From the NCBI RefSeq assembly GCF_037076465.1, contig NZ_AP028908.1, positions 62,001-126,000 on the forward strand: a stretch of DNA of 64,000 nucleotides. The letters are read 5' to 3'. This DNA is from Pectobacterium araliae. GTDB taxonomy: Bacteria > Pseudomonadota > Gammaproteobacteria > Enterobacterales > Enterobacteriaceae. Position numbers and translations under genes: made by a program. This document shows positions 56,615-64,000 of the stretch, piece by piece (position 1 is the first letter of the stretch; each line of letters starts with the position of its first letter). The notes beneath the pieces are model-generated. The model made no database searches, had not been told where the DNA came from, and saw nothing but the letters and a program-made list of their open reading frames with translations.

Positions 56615-58237
56615 GTGAACGTAGCGAATTGGCGTATTGGCTATCGATTAGGAGGCGGGTTTACCGTCCTGATTCTGATGTTATTTGCCGTGAGTCTATT
56701 TTCCCTGTCTAAACTATCCGGTTTTCAGGATGGTGCCAGAGAAATCGTCAAGGACGTTTATCCACAAACGGTAGATGCCAATAATCTTATCGATAATGTG
56801 AATGGTCATTTTGTCGCCTATTTGCAGATGATGTTGGTATCCGGTCAGGAACAGCGTCAGGGATATGTCGATCAGATTATGGCGTACCGCAAAGAAATTG
56901 GCCGCCTGCTCGACAATCTGGAAAAAAATGCCTCAGGAGAGCGTTCTCACAAGCAAGTTGACGCCATCCGCATTCTACGTGCCGAGTTCATCAAATCCGG
57001 CGATAAAATTATTAGTGATGCGCTGGCGGGTAATAACGATGTTGCGGTAGAGGAATTCAATACCAGGCTGAACGTGATTCAACGTAAGTACCGTGATTCT
57101 GTGAAGCAGTTGGTGAATTATCAGGATGATGCGATGAATACATCTGTCGAAGCCATGGCGGAGGTATACAGCAGTACTCGCATCATTTTGCTATTTATTT
57201 TAGCGTTGGGTGCAGCTTCTGGTGCATTGATTGCCTGGTTGATCACGCGCAGCGTAACCCGCCCAATAGAGCAGGCTTTGCAAGTGGCTGACCGGGTGGC
57301 GCAGGGCGATCTGACTTCACGCATCACGGTGGCTAGCAAAGATGAAACCGGATTGCTGCTGCAATCGTTGGATCGTATGAATACCAGCCTAAGCGCGATT
57401 GTCGGCCAGGTGCGTGACGGCGCAGAAACTATCTCGACAGCGGCATCGCAAATCACCGCAGGGAATCAGGATCTGTCATCGCGCACAGAGGAGCAGGCCA
57501 GCTCGCTGGAAGAAACGGCAGCCTCAATGGAACAGCTGACCTCTACCATTAAGAACACGGCGGAAAACACCCAGCAGGCGACGGAGATTGCGAATAAGGC
57601 CACGGGTGCCGCGAAAAAAAGTGGTGATGTCATGCTGTCCGTGACGCAGAAAATGCGCGGTATTCGCGATTCATCTCAGCGTATGGCAGAAATCATTGGG
57701 GTGATTGACGGTATTGCGTTCCAAACCAACATTCTGGCACTGAATGCGGCGGTTGAAGCCGCGCGGGCGGGCGAACAAGGGCGAGGTTTTGCGGTGGTGG
57801 CAGGAGAGGTTCGCTCGCTAGCACAGCGCAGCGCGACAGCCGCGCGGGAGATTAAGGATTTGATCGATGATTCCGTAAGCAAAATTCATGAAGGTATGGA
57901 TCTTGTCGATACCGCCGAAGAAACCATGGGAGGGTTAACGTCCCATGTGAAGGACGTGCACAACATTATCACTGAAATTTCACAGGCCAGCCGCGAACAG
58001 AGTGATGGAATTAACCAGATGAATCTGGCGATTGGGCAAATTGATACTACGACCCAGCAGAATGCAGCGTTGGTTGAAGAATCAGCGTCTGCGGCCTTGT
58101 CTCTGCAAGCGCAGGCCTCCGTTCTGGCGCAAGCGGTAAGCGCGTTTAAAATACAGTCGTATAGCCGTGGTGATGCTGAGTCTTATGCACCAAAGACGGT
58201 GAGCACCCCAATGCTGGTGCTGGCAAATAAAGCGTAA
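56615..58237 (+). CDS. Methyl-accepting chemotaxis protein 1
   Basis: 540-residue transmembrane chemoreceptor starting at GTG (56615) behind AAAGGAG. Order: TM1 (about 10-32), four-helix-type periplasmic ligand domain (33-190), TM2 ([20 protein letters not shown]), HAMP ([20 protein letters not shown]) and the signalling domain with the hairpin tip [21 protein letters not shown] and [20 protein letters not shown]. It ends in LVLANKA and lacks the CheR/CheB-docking pentapeptide. A close paralogue lies directly downstream. Ligand unknown. Confidence 0.93.
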   Translation: MNVANWRIGYRLGGGFTVLILMLFAVSLFSLSKLSGFQDGAREIVKDVYPQTVDANNLIDNVNGHFVAYLQMMLVSGQEQRQGYVDQIMAYRKEIGRLLDNLEKNASGERSHKQVDAIRILRAEFIKSGDKIISDALAGNNDVAVEEFNTRLNVIQRKYRDSVKQLVNYQDDAMNTSVEAMAEVYSSTRIILLFILALGAASGALIAWLITRSVTRPIEQALQVADRVAQGDLTSRITVASKDETGLLLQSLDRMNTSLSAIVGQVRDGAETISTAASQITAGNQDLSSRTEEQASSLEETAASMEQLTSTIKNTAENTQQATEIANKATGAAKKSGDVMLSVTQKMRGIRDSSQRMAEIIGVIDGIAFQTNILALNAAVEAARAGEQGRGFAVVAGEVRSLAQRSATAAREIKDLIDDSVSKIHEGMDLVDTAEETMGGLTSHVKDVHNIITEISQASREQSDGINQMNLAIGQIDTTTQQNAALVEESASAALSLQAQASVLAQAVSAFKIQSYSRGDAESYAPKTVSTPMLVLANKA

Positions 58238-58321
58238 ATTTACGCTTATCGTTTGGCTGCTTGCAGCGGCCCCAACGGGACGAGGCTCATGGATGAGCCG
58301 GGTAACGAACGCAGCTAACGC

Positions 58322-58343
58322 ACATGCAACTTGAAGTATGATG
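58322..58343. repeat. Dispersed intergenic repeat, copy 2
   Basis: ACATGCAACTTGAAGTATGA plus TG, 19 of 22 bases identical to the copy at 49814-49835; the continuation GGGTATA recurs (inverted) near 38776. Confidence 0.55.
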
Positions 58344-58579
58344 GGTATAGAGTAAATACGTTTTTTACTCTGCTTATTCAGGCGGTTGTCCTTTTTTAAG
58401 AAAAATTCCATCTGTTTATTTTTAATATCAAATAGGTCTGACTATCATTTAATGTAGTTGAGGCATTATTTTTGTTAATTATTGTTAAATTAATCTGTGA
58501 TTTTTCCGATCGAAACTTAAATTTTGATAGTTTAAATCTATTTATTATATGTTTTTGAATGATTTAAACGATCAATTTG

Positions 58580-58606
58580 TAAAGTTCAGAAACATGTTGC
58601 CGATAA
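58580..58606 (+). promoter_or_regulatory. Sigma-28 (FliA) promoter of chemoreceptor gene 2
   Basis: TAAAGTTC (58580-58587), an 11-base spacer, then GCCGATAA (58599-58606), with only one base off the FliA consensus. The promoter was duplicated along with the gene or acquired independently. Confidence 0.93.
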
Positions 58607-58944
58607 AGTGAATAACACAGGAACGGCTATGGATGCACGAATACGGAGAGGGAAGGTCATCATCTCACCTTGATAACGTCTCCGCAGTCTTATCAATCGT
58701 ATTTGTACCACTGTTAGATTTATTGCCACTTTTGCACCTCAACACCTGAGGAAGATTATTTGACTTTTGATCGTACCTCTCATGCTGAGAGCGTGCGTAA
58801 AAATGCCTGCCTCAAGGTATCTCGGGTATGCCAGAAGGAACCGCTTTTTCCTTCGGATAGCCAGCCATTTTCTGCCCTGTGGTTCATCAAGTTGCGACAT
58901 GCGCGCAACTGACCTTGCTATGCATTACCTAAAAGGAGTGAGAC

Positions 58945-60600
58945 ATGAATGTAGCAAACTGGCGTATTGGCTATCGATTGGGGGCTGGATTTGCCATCCT
59001 GATTCTGATGTTGTTTGCCGTAAGTCTTTTTTCCCTGTCTAAGCTATCCAGTTTTCAGGACGGTGCCAGAGGCATTGTCAAAGACGTGTATCCACAAACG
59101 ATTGATGCCAATAACCTCATCGACAATGTCACGAGTATTCTGGTGGCGTATCAGCGGTTGATGCTGGTTTCGGGTGAGGAACAGATCCAGACCAACGTGA
59201 CTCGCGTGAATGAGTTCCGTCAGGAAATTGGTCGCCTGCTGGATAAACTAGAAAGCCAAACGGTTGAAGATCGTTCGGTTAGCCAGATACGTGCGATACG
59301 TGTGATACGTAACGAGTTTCTGAAATCTGGCGATAAAATCATTAGCGATGTGGTTGCGGGCAATCGGGAAGCGGCGATCGAAGAGTTCAACAACAACCTG
59401 AACGTGGTTCAACGCCAATACCGTGATGCGGTGAAGCAATTAGTGAATTATCAGGATGATGCGATGGACACCTCTGTTGAAGCCATGGCTGAGGTATACG
59501 GCGAGACGCGTATTATTCTGCTGCTCATTCTGGCATTAGGTGCCTTATTTGGCGCATTGATTGCCTGGTCGATCACGCGCAGCGTAACCCGGCCAATACA
59601 GCAGGCTTTGCAAGTGGCAGACCGAGTCGCGCAGGGTGACCTGACCTCACGTATTACTGTTACCAGCAAAGATGAAACGGGACAACTGCTGCAATCGTTG
59701 GATCACATGAACACCAGTCTGAGCACGATTGTCGGGCAGGTACGTGACGGGGCGGAAACCATCTCGACGGCGGCTTCGCAGATTGCCGCAGGTAATCAGG
59801 ATCTGTCTTCGCGCACCGAAGAGCAAGCCAGCTCGCTGGAAGAAACGGCGGCGTCGATGGAACAGCTGACCTCGACCATTAAGAACACGGCGGAAAACAC
59901 CCAGCAGGCAACAGACATCGCGAACAAAGCCTCTGGTGCGGCGAAGCAAAGCGGCGACGTTATGGTTTCCGTGACGCAGAAGATGCGCGGTATTCGTGAT
60001 TCATCCCAGCGTATGGCGGAGATCATTGGTGTGATCGATGGGATTGCCTTCCAGACCAATATTCTGGCACTGAACGCGGCGGTTGAAGCGGCGCGTGCGG
60101 GCGAACAAGGGCGTGGTTTTGCGGTGGTGGCAGGTGAAGTGCGCTCTCTGGCACAGCGTAGTGCAACGGCCGCGCGTGAGATCAAGGATTTGATCGACGA
60201 TTCCGTGAGCAAAATCCAGGAAGGCATGTCGCTGGTGGATACAGCTGAAGAAACCATGGGCGGATTAACCGGCTACGTGCAGGATGTAAATGAGATCATC
60301 AGTGAAATCTCGCAGGCCAGTCGTGAGCAGAGCGACGGGATTAACCAGATGAATTTGGCGGTTGGGCAAATTGATACCACGACCCAGCAGAATGCGGCTC
60401 TGGTTGAAGAATCAGCCTCTGCGGCACTTTCCTTGCAAGCACAGGCTTCCGTGCTGGCGGAAGCGGTGAGTGCGTTTAAATTGCTGCCGTATGGCAACGA
60501 CAAAACGGCTTCTTATGCAGCGGCTCCAACACGCACCCCAACGCTGTCTTTAGCACCTGCGAAAGATCAAGGCAACAATGGCGACTGGACGACGTTCTAA
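58945..60600 (+). CDS. Methyl-accepting chemotaxis protein 2
   Basis: 551-residue paralogue of the preceding receptor, starting ATG behind AAAGGAG. Same layout: TM1, ligand domain, TM2, HAMP and signalling domain with the same tip region. The signalling and HAMP parts are nearly identical in the two, whereas the ligand domain differs (for example [18 protein letters not shown] here and [18 protein letters not shown] there). It ends NNGDWTTF, a pentapeptide of the NWETF type used to bind CheR and CheB, which the first copy lacks. Ligand unknown. Confidence 0.93.
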   Translation: MNVANWRIGYRLGAGFAILILMLFAVSLFSLSKLSSFQDGARGIVKDVYPQTIDANNLIDNVTSILVAYQRLMLVSGEEQIQTNVTRVNEFRQEIGRLLDKLESQTVEDRSVSQIRAIRVIRNEFLKSGDKIISDVVAGNREAAIEEFNNNLNVVQRQYRDAVKQLVNYQDDAMDTSVEAMAEVYGETRIILLLILALGALFGALIAWSITRSVTRPIQQALQVADRVAQGDLTSRITVTSKDETGQLLQSLDHMNTSLSTIVGQVRDGAETISTAASQIAAGNQDLSSRTEEQASSLEETAASMEQLTSTIKNTAENTQQATDIANKASGAAKQSGDVMVSVTQKMRGIRDSSQRMAEIIGVIDGIAFQTNILALNAAVEAARAGEQGRGFAVVAGEVRSLAQRSATAAREIKDLIDDSVSKIQEGMSLVDTAEETMGGLTGYVQDVNEIISEISQASREQSDGINQMNLAVGQIDTTTQQNAALVEESASAALSLQAQASVLAEAVSAFKLLPYGNDKTASYAAAPTRTPTLSLAPAKDQGNNGDWTTF

Positions 60601-60662
60601 GGCGGCCTCTGTAACCAGGTAACGGTTAATGCCGATCGCGTCGATATGGATGCCGGAGGAAA

Positions 60663-60701
60663 CACGGAGATGAGGTCCCCGCAGGGATGCCTCACTCCGT
60701 G
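60663..60701 (+). terminator. Hairpin behind chemoreceptor gene 2
   Basis: CACGGAG-A-TGAGG pairs with CCTCACTCCGTG (one bulged A) around a 14-base loop, 62 bases after the stop. No T run follows, so it may be an RNA-stabilising structure. Confidence 0.5.
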
Positions 60702-60778
60702 GTAGCCCCGGTTTCTCGATGGCTAACATCGGCATGAACCGATCACCGATGGTTTTTTTTAGAAATAGTGTGATGGCG

Positions 60779-61606
60779 TTATGCTACGCCGTTTTTCTGG
60801 AACCATGCCAGCATCCGTTGCCAGCCGTCACGAGCGGATTCTTTATGATAGCTGGGGCGGTAATCGGCATGGAAAGCATGACCCGCATCGGGGTAGACGA
60901 TGATTTCTGCCGTCGCATTCGCGGCGCGTAGTGCCTGTCGCATGATATCCACTTTTTCCAGCGGAATACTCGCGTCTTTTGCCCCATATAACCCCAACAC
61001 GGGGGCTTCCAATTCCGTTGCGATATCGACCGGATGTTTGGGGCTATTCAGCGTTTTCTCTCCGGTAAGTTTGCCATACCAAGCTACGGCTGCTTTGAGC
61101 TGCGGATTATGCGCGGCGTAGAGCCAGGTAATGCGACCGCCCCAACAAAACCCCGTTATTGCCAGCTTACTGGCATCGCCGCCCTGTTTAATCGCCCAGT
61201 TGGCGGCGCGATCGAGATCGGATAACACCTGTGAATCGGGAACCTTATGTACCAGCTCAGTCAGAATTTGCTGAATATCTTTATAGTGGCTGGGGTTGCC
61301 CTGACGAAAATACAGCTCTGGCGCGATGGCCATATAGCCCTGCTTAGCCAGCCTGCGGCAAACATCCTGAATGTGTTGATGAACGCCGAAAATTTCCTGC
61401 ACGACCAGGACGATAGGGAGCGGTCCATCGTGATTCACGGGTCTGGCGATATAAGCAGGTAGCTGTTCCCCCTGAGAAGGAATGGTGGTTTCACTGGCAA
61501 CGATACCGACAGAATCCGTTGTAATGATGGAGAAGCCCTGTGGTTCTACCGCCGGGGATAACCCTTGAGGAAGGTGTTTGAAGGTCGTCTGTTCATCAGT
61601 CTTCAT
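60779..61606 (-). CDS. ysgA: Dienelactone hydrolase family protein YsgA
   Basis: Alpha/beta hydrolase of the dienelactone hydrolase family, similar to E. coli YsgA (271 residues; here 275). The start at 61606 (MKTDEQTTFKHLPQ) follows AGGAGAGCG; a longer frame adds 23 residues without family match. Catalytic triad regions: GFCWGGR (nucleophile Cys), LYGAKDASIP (Asp) and DAGHAFHADYRPSYH (His). No clear signal peptide. The physiological substrate is not known. It lies between metE/chemoreceptors and udp, as ysgA lies near udp in E. coli. Confidence 0.93.
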   Translation of the reverse strand: MKTDEQTTFKHLPQGLSPAVEPQGFSIITTDSVGIVASETTIPSQGEQLPAYIARPVNHDGPLPIVLVVQEIFGVHQHIQDVCRRLAKQGYMAIAPELYFRQGNPSHYKDIQQILTELVHKVPDSQVLSDLDRAANWAIKQGGDASKLAITGFCWGGRITWLYAAHNPQLKAAVAWYGKLTGEKTLNSPKHPVDIATELEAPVLGLYGAKDASIPLEKVDIMRQALRAANATAEIIVYPDAGHAFHADYRPSYHKESARDGWQRMLAWFQKNGVA

Positions 61607-61738
61607 TACGCGCTCTCCTGTTACCGGTCTGCCGAGTTTCATGTGAAAGAGGAATGTCATGATAAATACCATCAATGATTAAAGAATCTACACTAGAAGA
61701 CAATTAATCGGCAAAAATGAATTCCTCACCCAATAAAT

Positions 61739-61755
61739 AGTGATTTAAATCACAT
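61739..61755. promoter_or_regulatory. CRP-type site 1 upstream of udp
   Basis: AGTGATTTAAATCACAT has the CRP layout TGTGA-N6-TCACA with one mismatch in the left arm (AGTGA). In E. coli udp is controlled by two CRP sites and CytR. Confidence 0.65.
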
Positions 61756-61790
61756 CTTTTATGTATGTTGGTTATCGTTTCTTTTCCATA

Positions 61791-61807
61791 GGTGATAAGC
61801 ATCACTT
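61791..61807. promoter_or_regulatory. CRP-type site 2 upstream of udp
   Basis: GGTGATAAGCATCACTT is centred 52 bases downstream of site 1, similar to the spacing that lets CytR bind between two CRP dimers. Role inferred. Confidence 0.6.
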
Positions 61808-61932
61808 AAAAAAGCGCCATGATGCGCTAGAGTCTTTTATTAGACGGATGCTTACAGACTGCGACAAGCAGCATAGATGAGGCGTTCGGCACGATTTCTC
61901 TGAATACCCAATTGGTTGCCCGGGAGGCAGTT

Positions 61933-62703
61933 ATGTCTACATCTGATGTGTTCCATCTTGGTCTGGTCAAGAACGATTTACAGGGTGCGACGCTGGCTAT
62001 CGTGCCCGGCGATCCTGAGCGTGTTGAGAAAATTGCTCGCCTGATGGATAACCCGGTACATCTGGCATCACACCGTGAATTTACCTCCTGGCGTGCAGAG
62101 CTGGACGGCAAGGCCGTTATTGTTTGCTCGACCGGTATCGGTGGCCCATCAACGTCAATTGCGGTAGAAGAATTGGCGCAGCTCGGCATTCGCACTTTCC
62201 TGCGCGTGGGTACGACAGGGGCGATTCAGTCCGGCATCAATGTCGGTGATGTGTTAGTGACCACCGCCGCCGTCCGTCTTGACGGTGCGAGCCTGCACTT
62301 CGCGCCAATGGAGTTCCCTGCCGTGGCGGATTTCGGCTGTACTACCGCGCTGGTGGAAGCCACGAAAGCGTCGGGTGCCGCGTTGCACGTGGGCATCACG
62401 GCGTCTTCCGACACGTTCTATCCTGGCCAGGAACGTTATGACACCTTCTCTGGCCGCGTGGTACGTCGCTTCCGCGGTTCGATGGAAGAGTGGCAGAGCA
62501 TGGGCGTGCTGAACTATGAAATGGAATCTGCCACGCTGTTGACCATGTGCGCCAGTCAGGGGCTAAAAGCGGGGATGATCGCGGGTGTGATCGTGAACCG
62601 TACCCAGCAGGAAATCCCGGATGCGGCGGCCATGAAACTGGCTGAAACCACCGTCATCAAGGTGCTGCTGGATGCGACACGCCGTCTGTTAGCCGCTGAA
62701 TAA
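61933..62703 (+). CDS. udp: Uridine phosphorylase
   Basis: Splits uridine into uracil and ribose 1-phosphate in pyrimidine salvage. The start at 61933 ([17 protein letters not shown]) gives 256 residues (E. coli 253) with GGGAGGC upstream; a longer frame adds seven residues. Conserved blocks: [40 protein letters not shown] and [12 protein letters not shown] with the base- and ribose-binding residues. It probably responds to CRP and CytR. Confidence 0.97.
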   Translation: MSTSDVFHLGLVKNDLQGATLAIVPGDPERVEKIARLMDNPVHLASHREFTSWRAELDGKAVIVCSTGIGGPSTSIAVEELAQLGIRTFLRVGTTGAIQSGINVGDVLVTTAAVRLDGASLHFAPMEFPAVADFGCTTALVEATKASGAALHVGITASSDTFYPGQERYDTFSGRVVRRFRGSMEEWQSMGVLNYEMESATLLTMCASQGLKAGMIAGVIVNRTQQEIPDAAAMKLAETTVIKVLLDATRRLLAAE

Positions 62704-62726
62704 GCACAAAAAATTGGTGGTATTTT

Positions 62727-62752
62727 GGGCTGGTCATCGCAGAGGCCAGCCC
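62727..62752 (+). terminator. Hairpin after udp
   Basis: GGGCTGG (62727-62733) pairs with CCAGCCC (62746-62752); with no proper T run on the plus strand it is a weak terminator candidate. Confidence 0.55.
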
Positions 62753-62853
62753 TTATCCTAACAACTTGTTCTGGTTTATTGGGTTAACCTGCGACACGCT
62801 CTGCGTGTGTAATACGGTTGCCTTGCTCGCCTTTCAACCTCGCAAGGAGATGT

Positions 62854-63636
62854 ATGACCGAACCAACGTTGCTTCACCCCTCTTTATTACCGCTGCATGG
62901 CGGAATCAATTTCCGTGATTTAGGTGGAAACCGGGCTGCTGATGGACGGCTTATCCGACACGGTAAACTGTTTCGCTCCGGTTCGCTGGATCTGCTGAGT
63001 CAGGCGGATTGTGAACACCTTGCTGGCGTGCCGATTTCTCACGTGGTGGATTATCGGGATGCTGATGAAATTGCGCAGAAGCCCGATGTACTGTGGACTG
63101 GGGCCAATTATCACGCTTATCCGGCCAATCCGTTACGCCACGAAGTGACGGCCAACCTGGATTCGCTGGGGTCCGATGTGCTGGCGGCATTTGATTCCCG
63201 TGCGTTTATGTTAGAACTCTATCGCCGTTTGCCCTTCAATAATTCTGCCTATAAGCAACTGGTGTCGCTGCTATTACGGCCAGATGAGGGCGGGCTGGTA
63301 CAGCACTGCGCGGTGGGAAAAGATCGCACCGGTATCGGGTCGGCGCTGGTGATGTTTGCTCTGGGTGCCGATGAACAGACCGTGATGGAAGATTACCTGC
63401 TCACAGACACGACGCTGACGCCCTTCCGCCAGCAGCTACTGACACATCTGTCGGCAACGCTGAATGAGAAAGCGCTGGGACAGTTCTCTTATGTGCTGTC
63501 GGTGCAGGAAGAGTTCATTGTGACGGCATTGAAGGCCATCTACGAACGACACGGTTCGATCGATAGCTGGCTTGAAGTGGAATACGGTCTGGATAATCGT
63601 GCACGGAACTATTTGCAGGATAAATATCTGGCGTAA
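62854..63636 (+). CDS. Tyrosine-protein phosphatase (dual-specificity type)
   Basis: 260-residue protein. The start at 62854 (MTEPTLLHPSLLPLHG) follows AAGGAGATGT; a frame opening earlier adds 12 residues. It has the P-loop CX5R motif of protein tyrosine phosphatases (VQHCAVGKDRTGIG, Cys152, Arg158), a GINFRDLGGNRAADGR N-terminal block as in the tyrosine phosphatase family with a KDRTG loop, and VVDYRDADEI. Related bacterial enzymes dephosphorylate tyrosine or phosphoinositide substrates. No signal peptide. It lies between udp and ppc, not its usual E. coli setting. The target is unknown. Confidence 0.85.
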   Translation: MTEPTLLHPSLLPLHGGINFRDLGGNRAADGRLIRHGKLFRSGSLDLLSQADCEHLAGVPISHVVDYRDADEIAQKPDVLWTGANYHAYPANPLRHEVTANLDSLGSDVLAAFDSRAFMLELYRRLPFNNSAYKQLVSLLLRPDEGGLVQHCAVGKDRTGIGSALVMFALGADEQTVMEDYLLTDTTLTPFRQQLLTHLSATLNEKALGQFSYVLSVQEEFIVTALKAIYERHGSIDSWLEVEYGLDNRARNYLQDKYLA

Positions 63637-63649
63637 GGTTTTTGGTTTT

Positions 63650-63678
63650 AGGCCGGTCAAATGACCGGCCTGTGTTTT
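63650..63678. terminator. Terminator between the phosphatase gene and ppc
   Basis: AGGCCGGTCA pairs with TGACCGGCCT (63650-63659, 63662-63671), followed by TGTGTTTTT. Converging genes; likely mainly serves the phosphatase gene. Confidence 0.85.
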
Positions 63679-63710
63679 TGCTGTCTGTTTAGCTTTTGCT
63701 TCCTGCGCAA

Positions 63711-64000
63711 CTAACCCGTATTACGCATGCCCGCTGCGACACCCGCGATGGTGACCATCAACGCCAGCTCCAGATCGGCATCCGGTTGTTCCTGTTGGCG
63801 TGAGCGATGCAGCAGCTCGGCTTGCAACACGTTCAGAGGATCGGTGTAGACGTTACGCAGTGCGATTGACTCGGCGATCCACGGCAAATCTGCCATCAGA
63901 TGATCGTCGTTGGAGATCGCCAGCACAATACTGATGTCGGCGGCCAACTGATCGCGCAACTGTTTCCCTAACGGCCACAGCTTATCTTCTACCAGACGCT
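63711..64000 (-). CDS. ppc: Phosphoenolpyruvate carboxylase, C-terminal part (runs off the window)
   Basis: Replenishes oxaloacetate from phosphoenolpyruvate and bicarbonate. Only the last about 95 codons are inside the window; the frame is open to base 64000 ([18 protein letters not shown] before the internal Met). The end [20 protein letters not shown], then [11 protein letters not shown] and [15 protein letters not shown], matches the conserved PPC C-terminus, with the terminal RNTG that inserts in the active site. It is antisense to the phosphatase gene. Confidence 0.96.
   Translation of the reverse strand, partial: RLVEDKLWPLGKQLRDQLAADISIVLAISNDDHLMADLPWIAESIALRNVYTDPLNVLQAELLHRSRQQEQPDADLELALMVTIAGVAAGMRNTG

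Larger units (their letters stand above)
58238..58944 (+). other. Intergenic region between the two chemoreceptor genes
   Basis: No supported gene. It has copy 2 of the dispersed repeat (58322-58343), an AT-rich stretch, a second sigma-28 promoter (58580-58606) and a leader of about 330 bases. The last 30 bases before the start (ACCTAAAAGGAGTGAGA) repeat those before the first receptor gene, showing that the duplication included the ribosome binding site. Confidence 0.65.

Noticed and set aside
56482..56712. Short frame overlapping the start of chemoreceptor gene 1, and its counterpart at 58767-59042
   Set aside because: Both run out of frame into the receptor coding sequence; their similar ends simply reflect the duplicated receptor DNA.

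Overview
The window is chromosomal DNA of a Pectobacterium-like soft-rot enterobacterium (Enterobacterales, Pectobacteriaceae). The genus is inferred from protein similarity as I remember it and from gene order; no search was run. The housekeeping blocks follow Escherichia coli synteny closely (yicC-rph-pyrE-slmA-dut-coaBC-radC-rpmBG-mutM-coaD-waaA; hldD-waaF-waaC-waaL; yibN-secB-gpsA-cysE; yigM-metR-metE; ysgA-udp). Accessory genes are inserted at several of the joints.

Layout. 1-6454: leader and dppABCDF dipeptide importer operon, with a GcvB-like target site before dppA and a hairpin between dppA and dppB. 6455-8100: a scrap-yard of mobile DNA holding a SymE-family toxin remnant, an AT-rich orphan ORF, a decayed IS903-type element and the 5' stub of a tyrosine-recombinase integrase. 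8183-20480: yicC and rph, adjacent in E. coli, are separated by about 10.5 kb carrying a LysR regulator and an eight-gene minus-strand operon: dipeptide epimerase, Gsi-like ABC importer, DmpA-type aminopeptidase, M55 D-aminopeptidase and isoaspartyl peptidase. It looks like one salvage pathway for unusual (D-, beta- or murein-derived) peptides, with a near-ideal LysR operator palindrome in front.

20619-27571: pyrE (behind an attenuator), slmA, dut, coaBC, radC, rpmB-rpmG, a DUF6880-type gene and mutM. 27625-43881: the LPS core locus. It has a GT2 gene, coaD, waaA, an AT-rich outer-core glycosyltransferase block, waaB, waaP, waaG and waaQ behind a JUMPstart/ops element (RfaH control), then a phd-doc toxin-antitoxin pair, waaL, waaC, waaF and hldD. 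44124-45056 holds the decayed remains of kbl and tdh. 45107-50791 holds yibQ, envC, yibN, secB, gpsA and cysE; gpmI and grxC, present in the E. coli arrangement, are absent here.

51074-64000: pagP (lipid A palmitoylation), yigM, divergent metR/metE with tandem met boxes, two tandem chemoreceptor genes each with a textbook sigma-28 promoter, ysgA, udp with two CRP-type sites, a tyrosine phosphatase gene, and the 3' end of ppc running off the window. No rRNA, tRNA or CRISPR array was seen. The features most worth follow-up are the peptide-salvage operon with its putative operator, the chemoreceptor pair, the phd-doc pair inside the LPS locus, and the heptanucleotide repeat immediately upstream of waaA.
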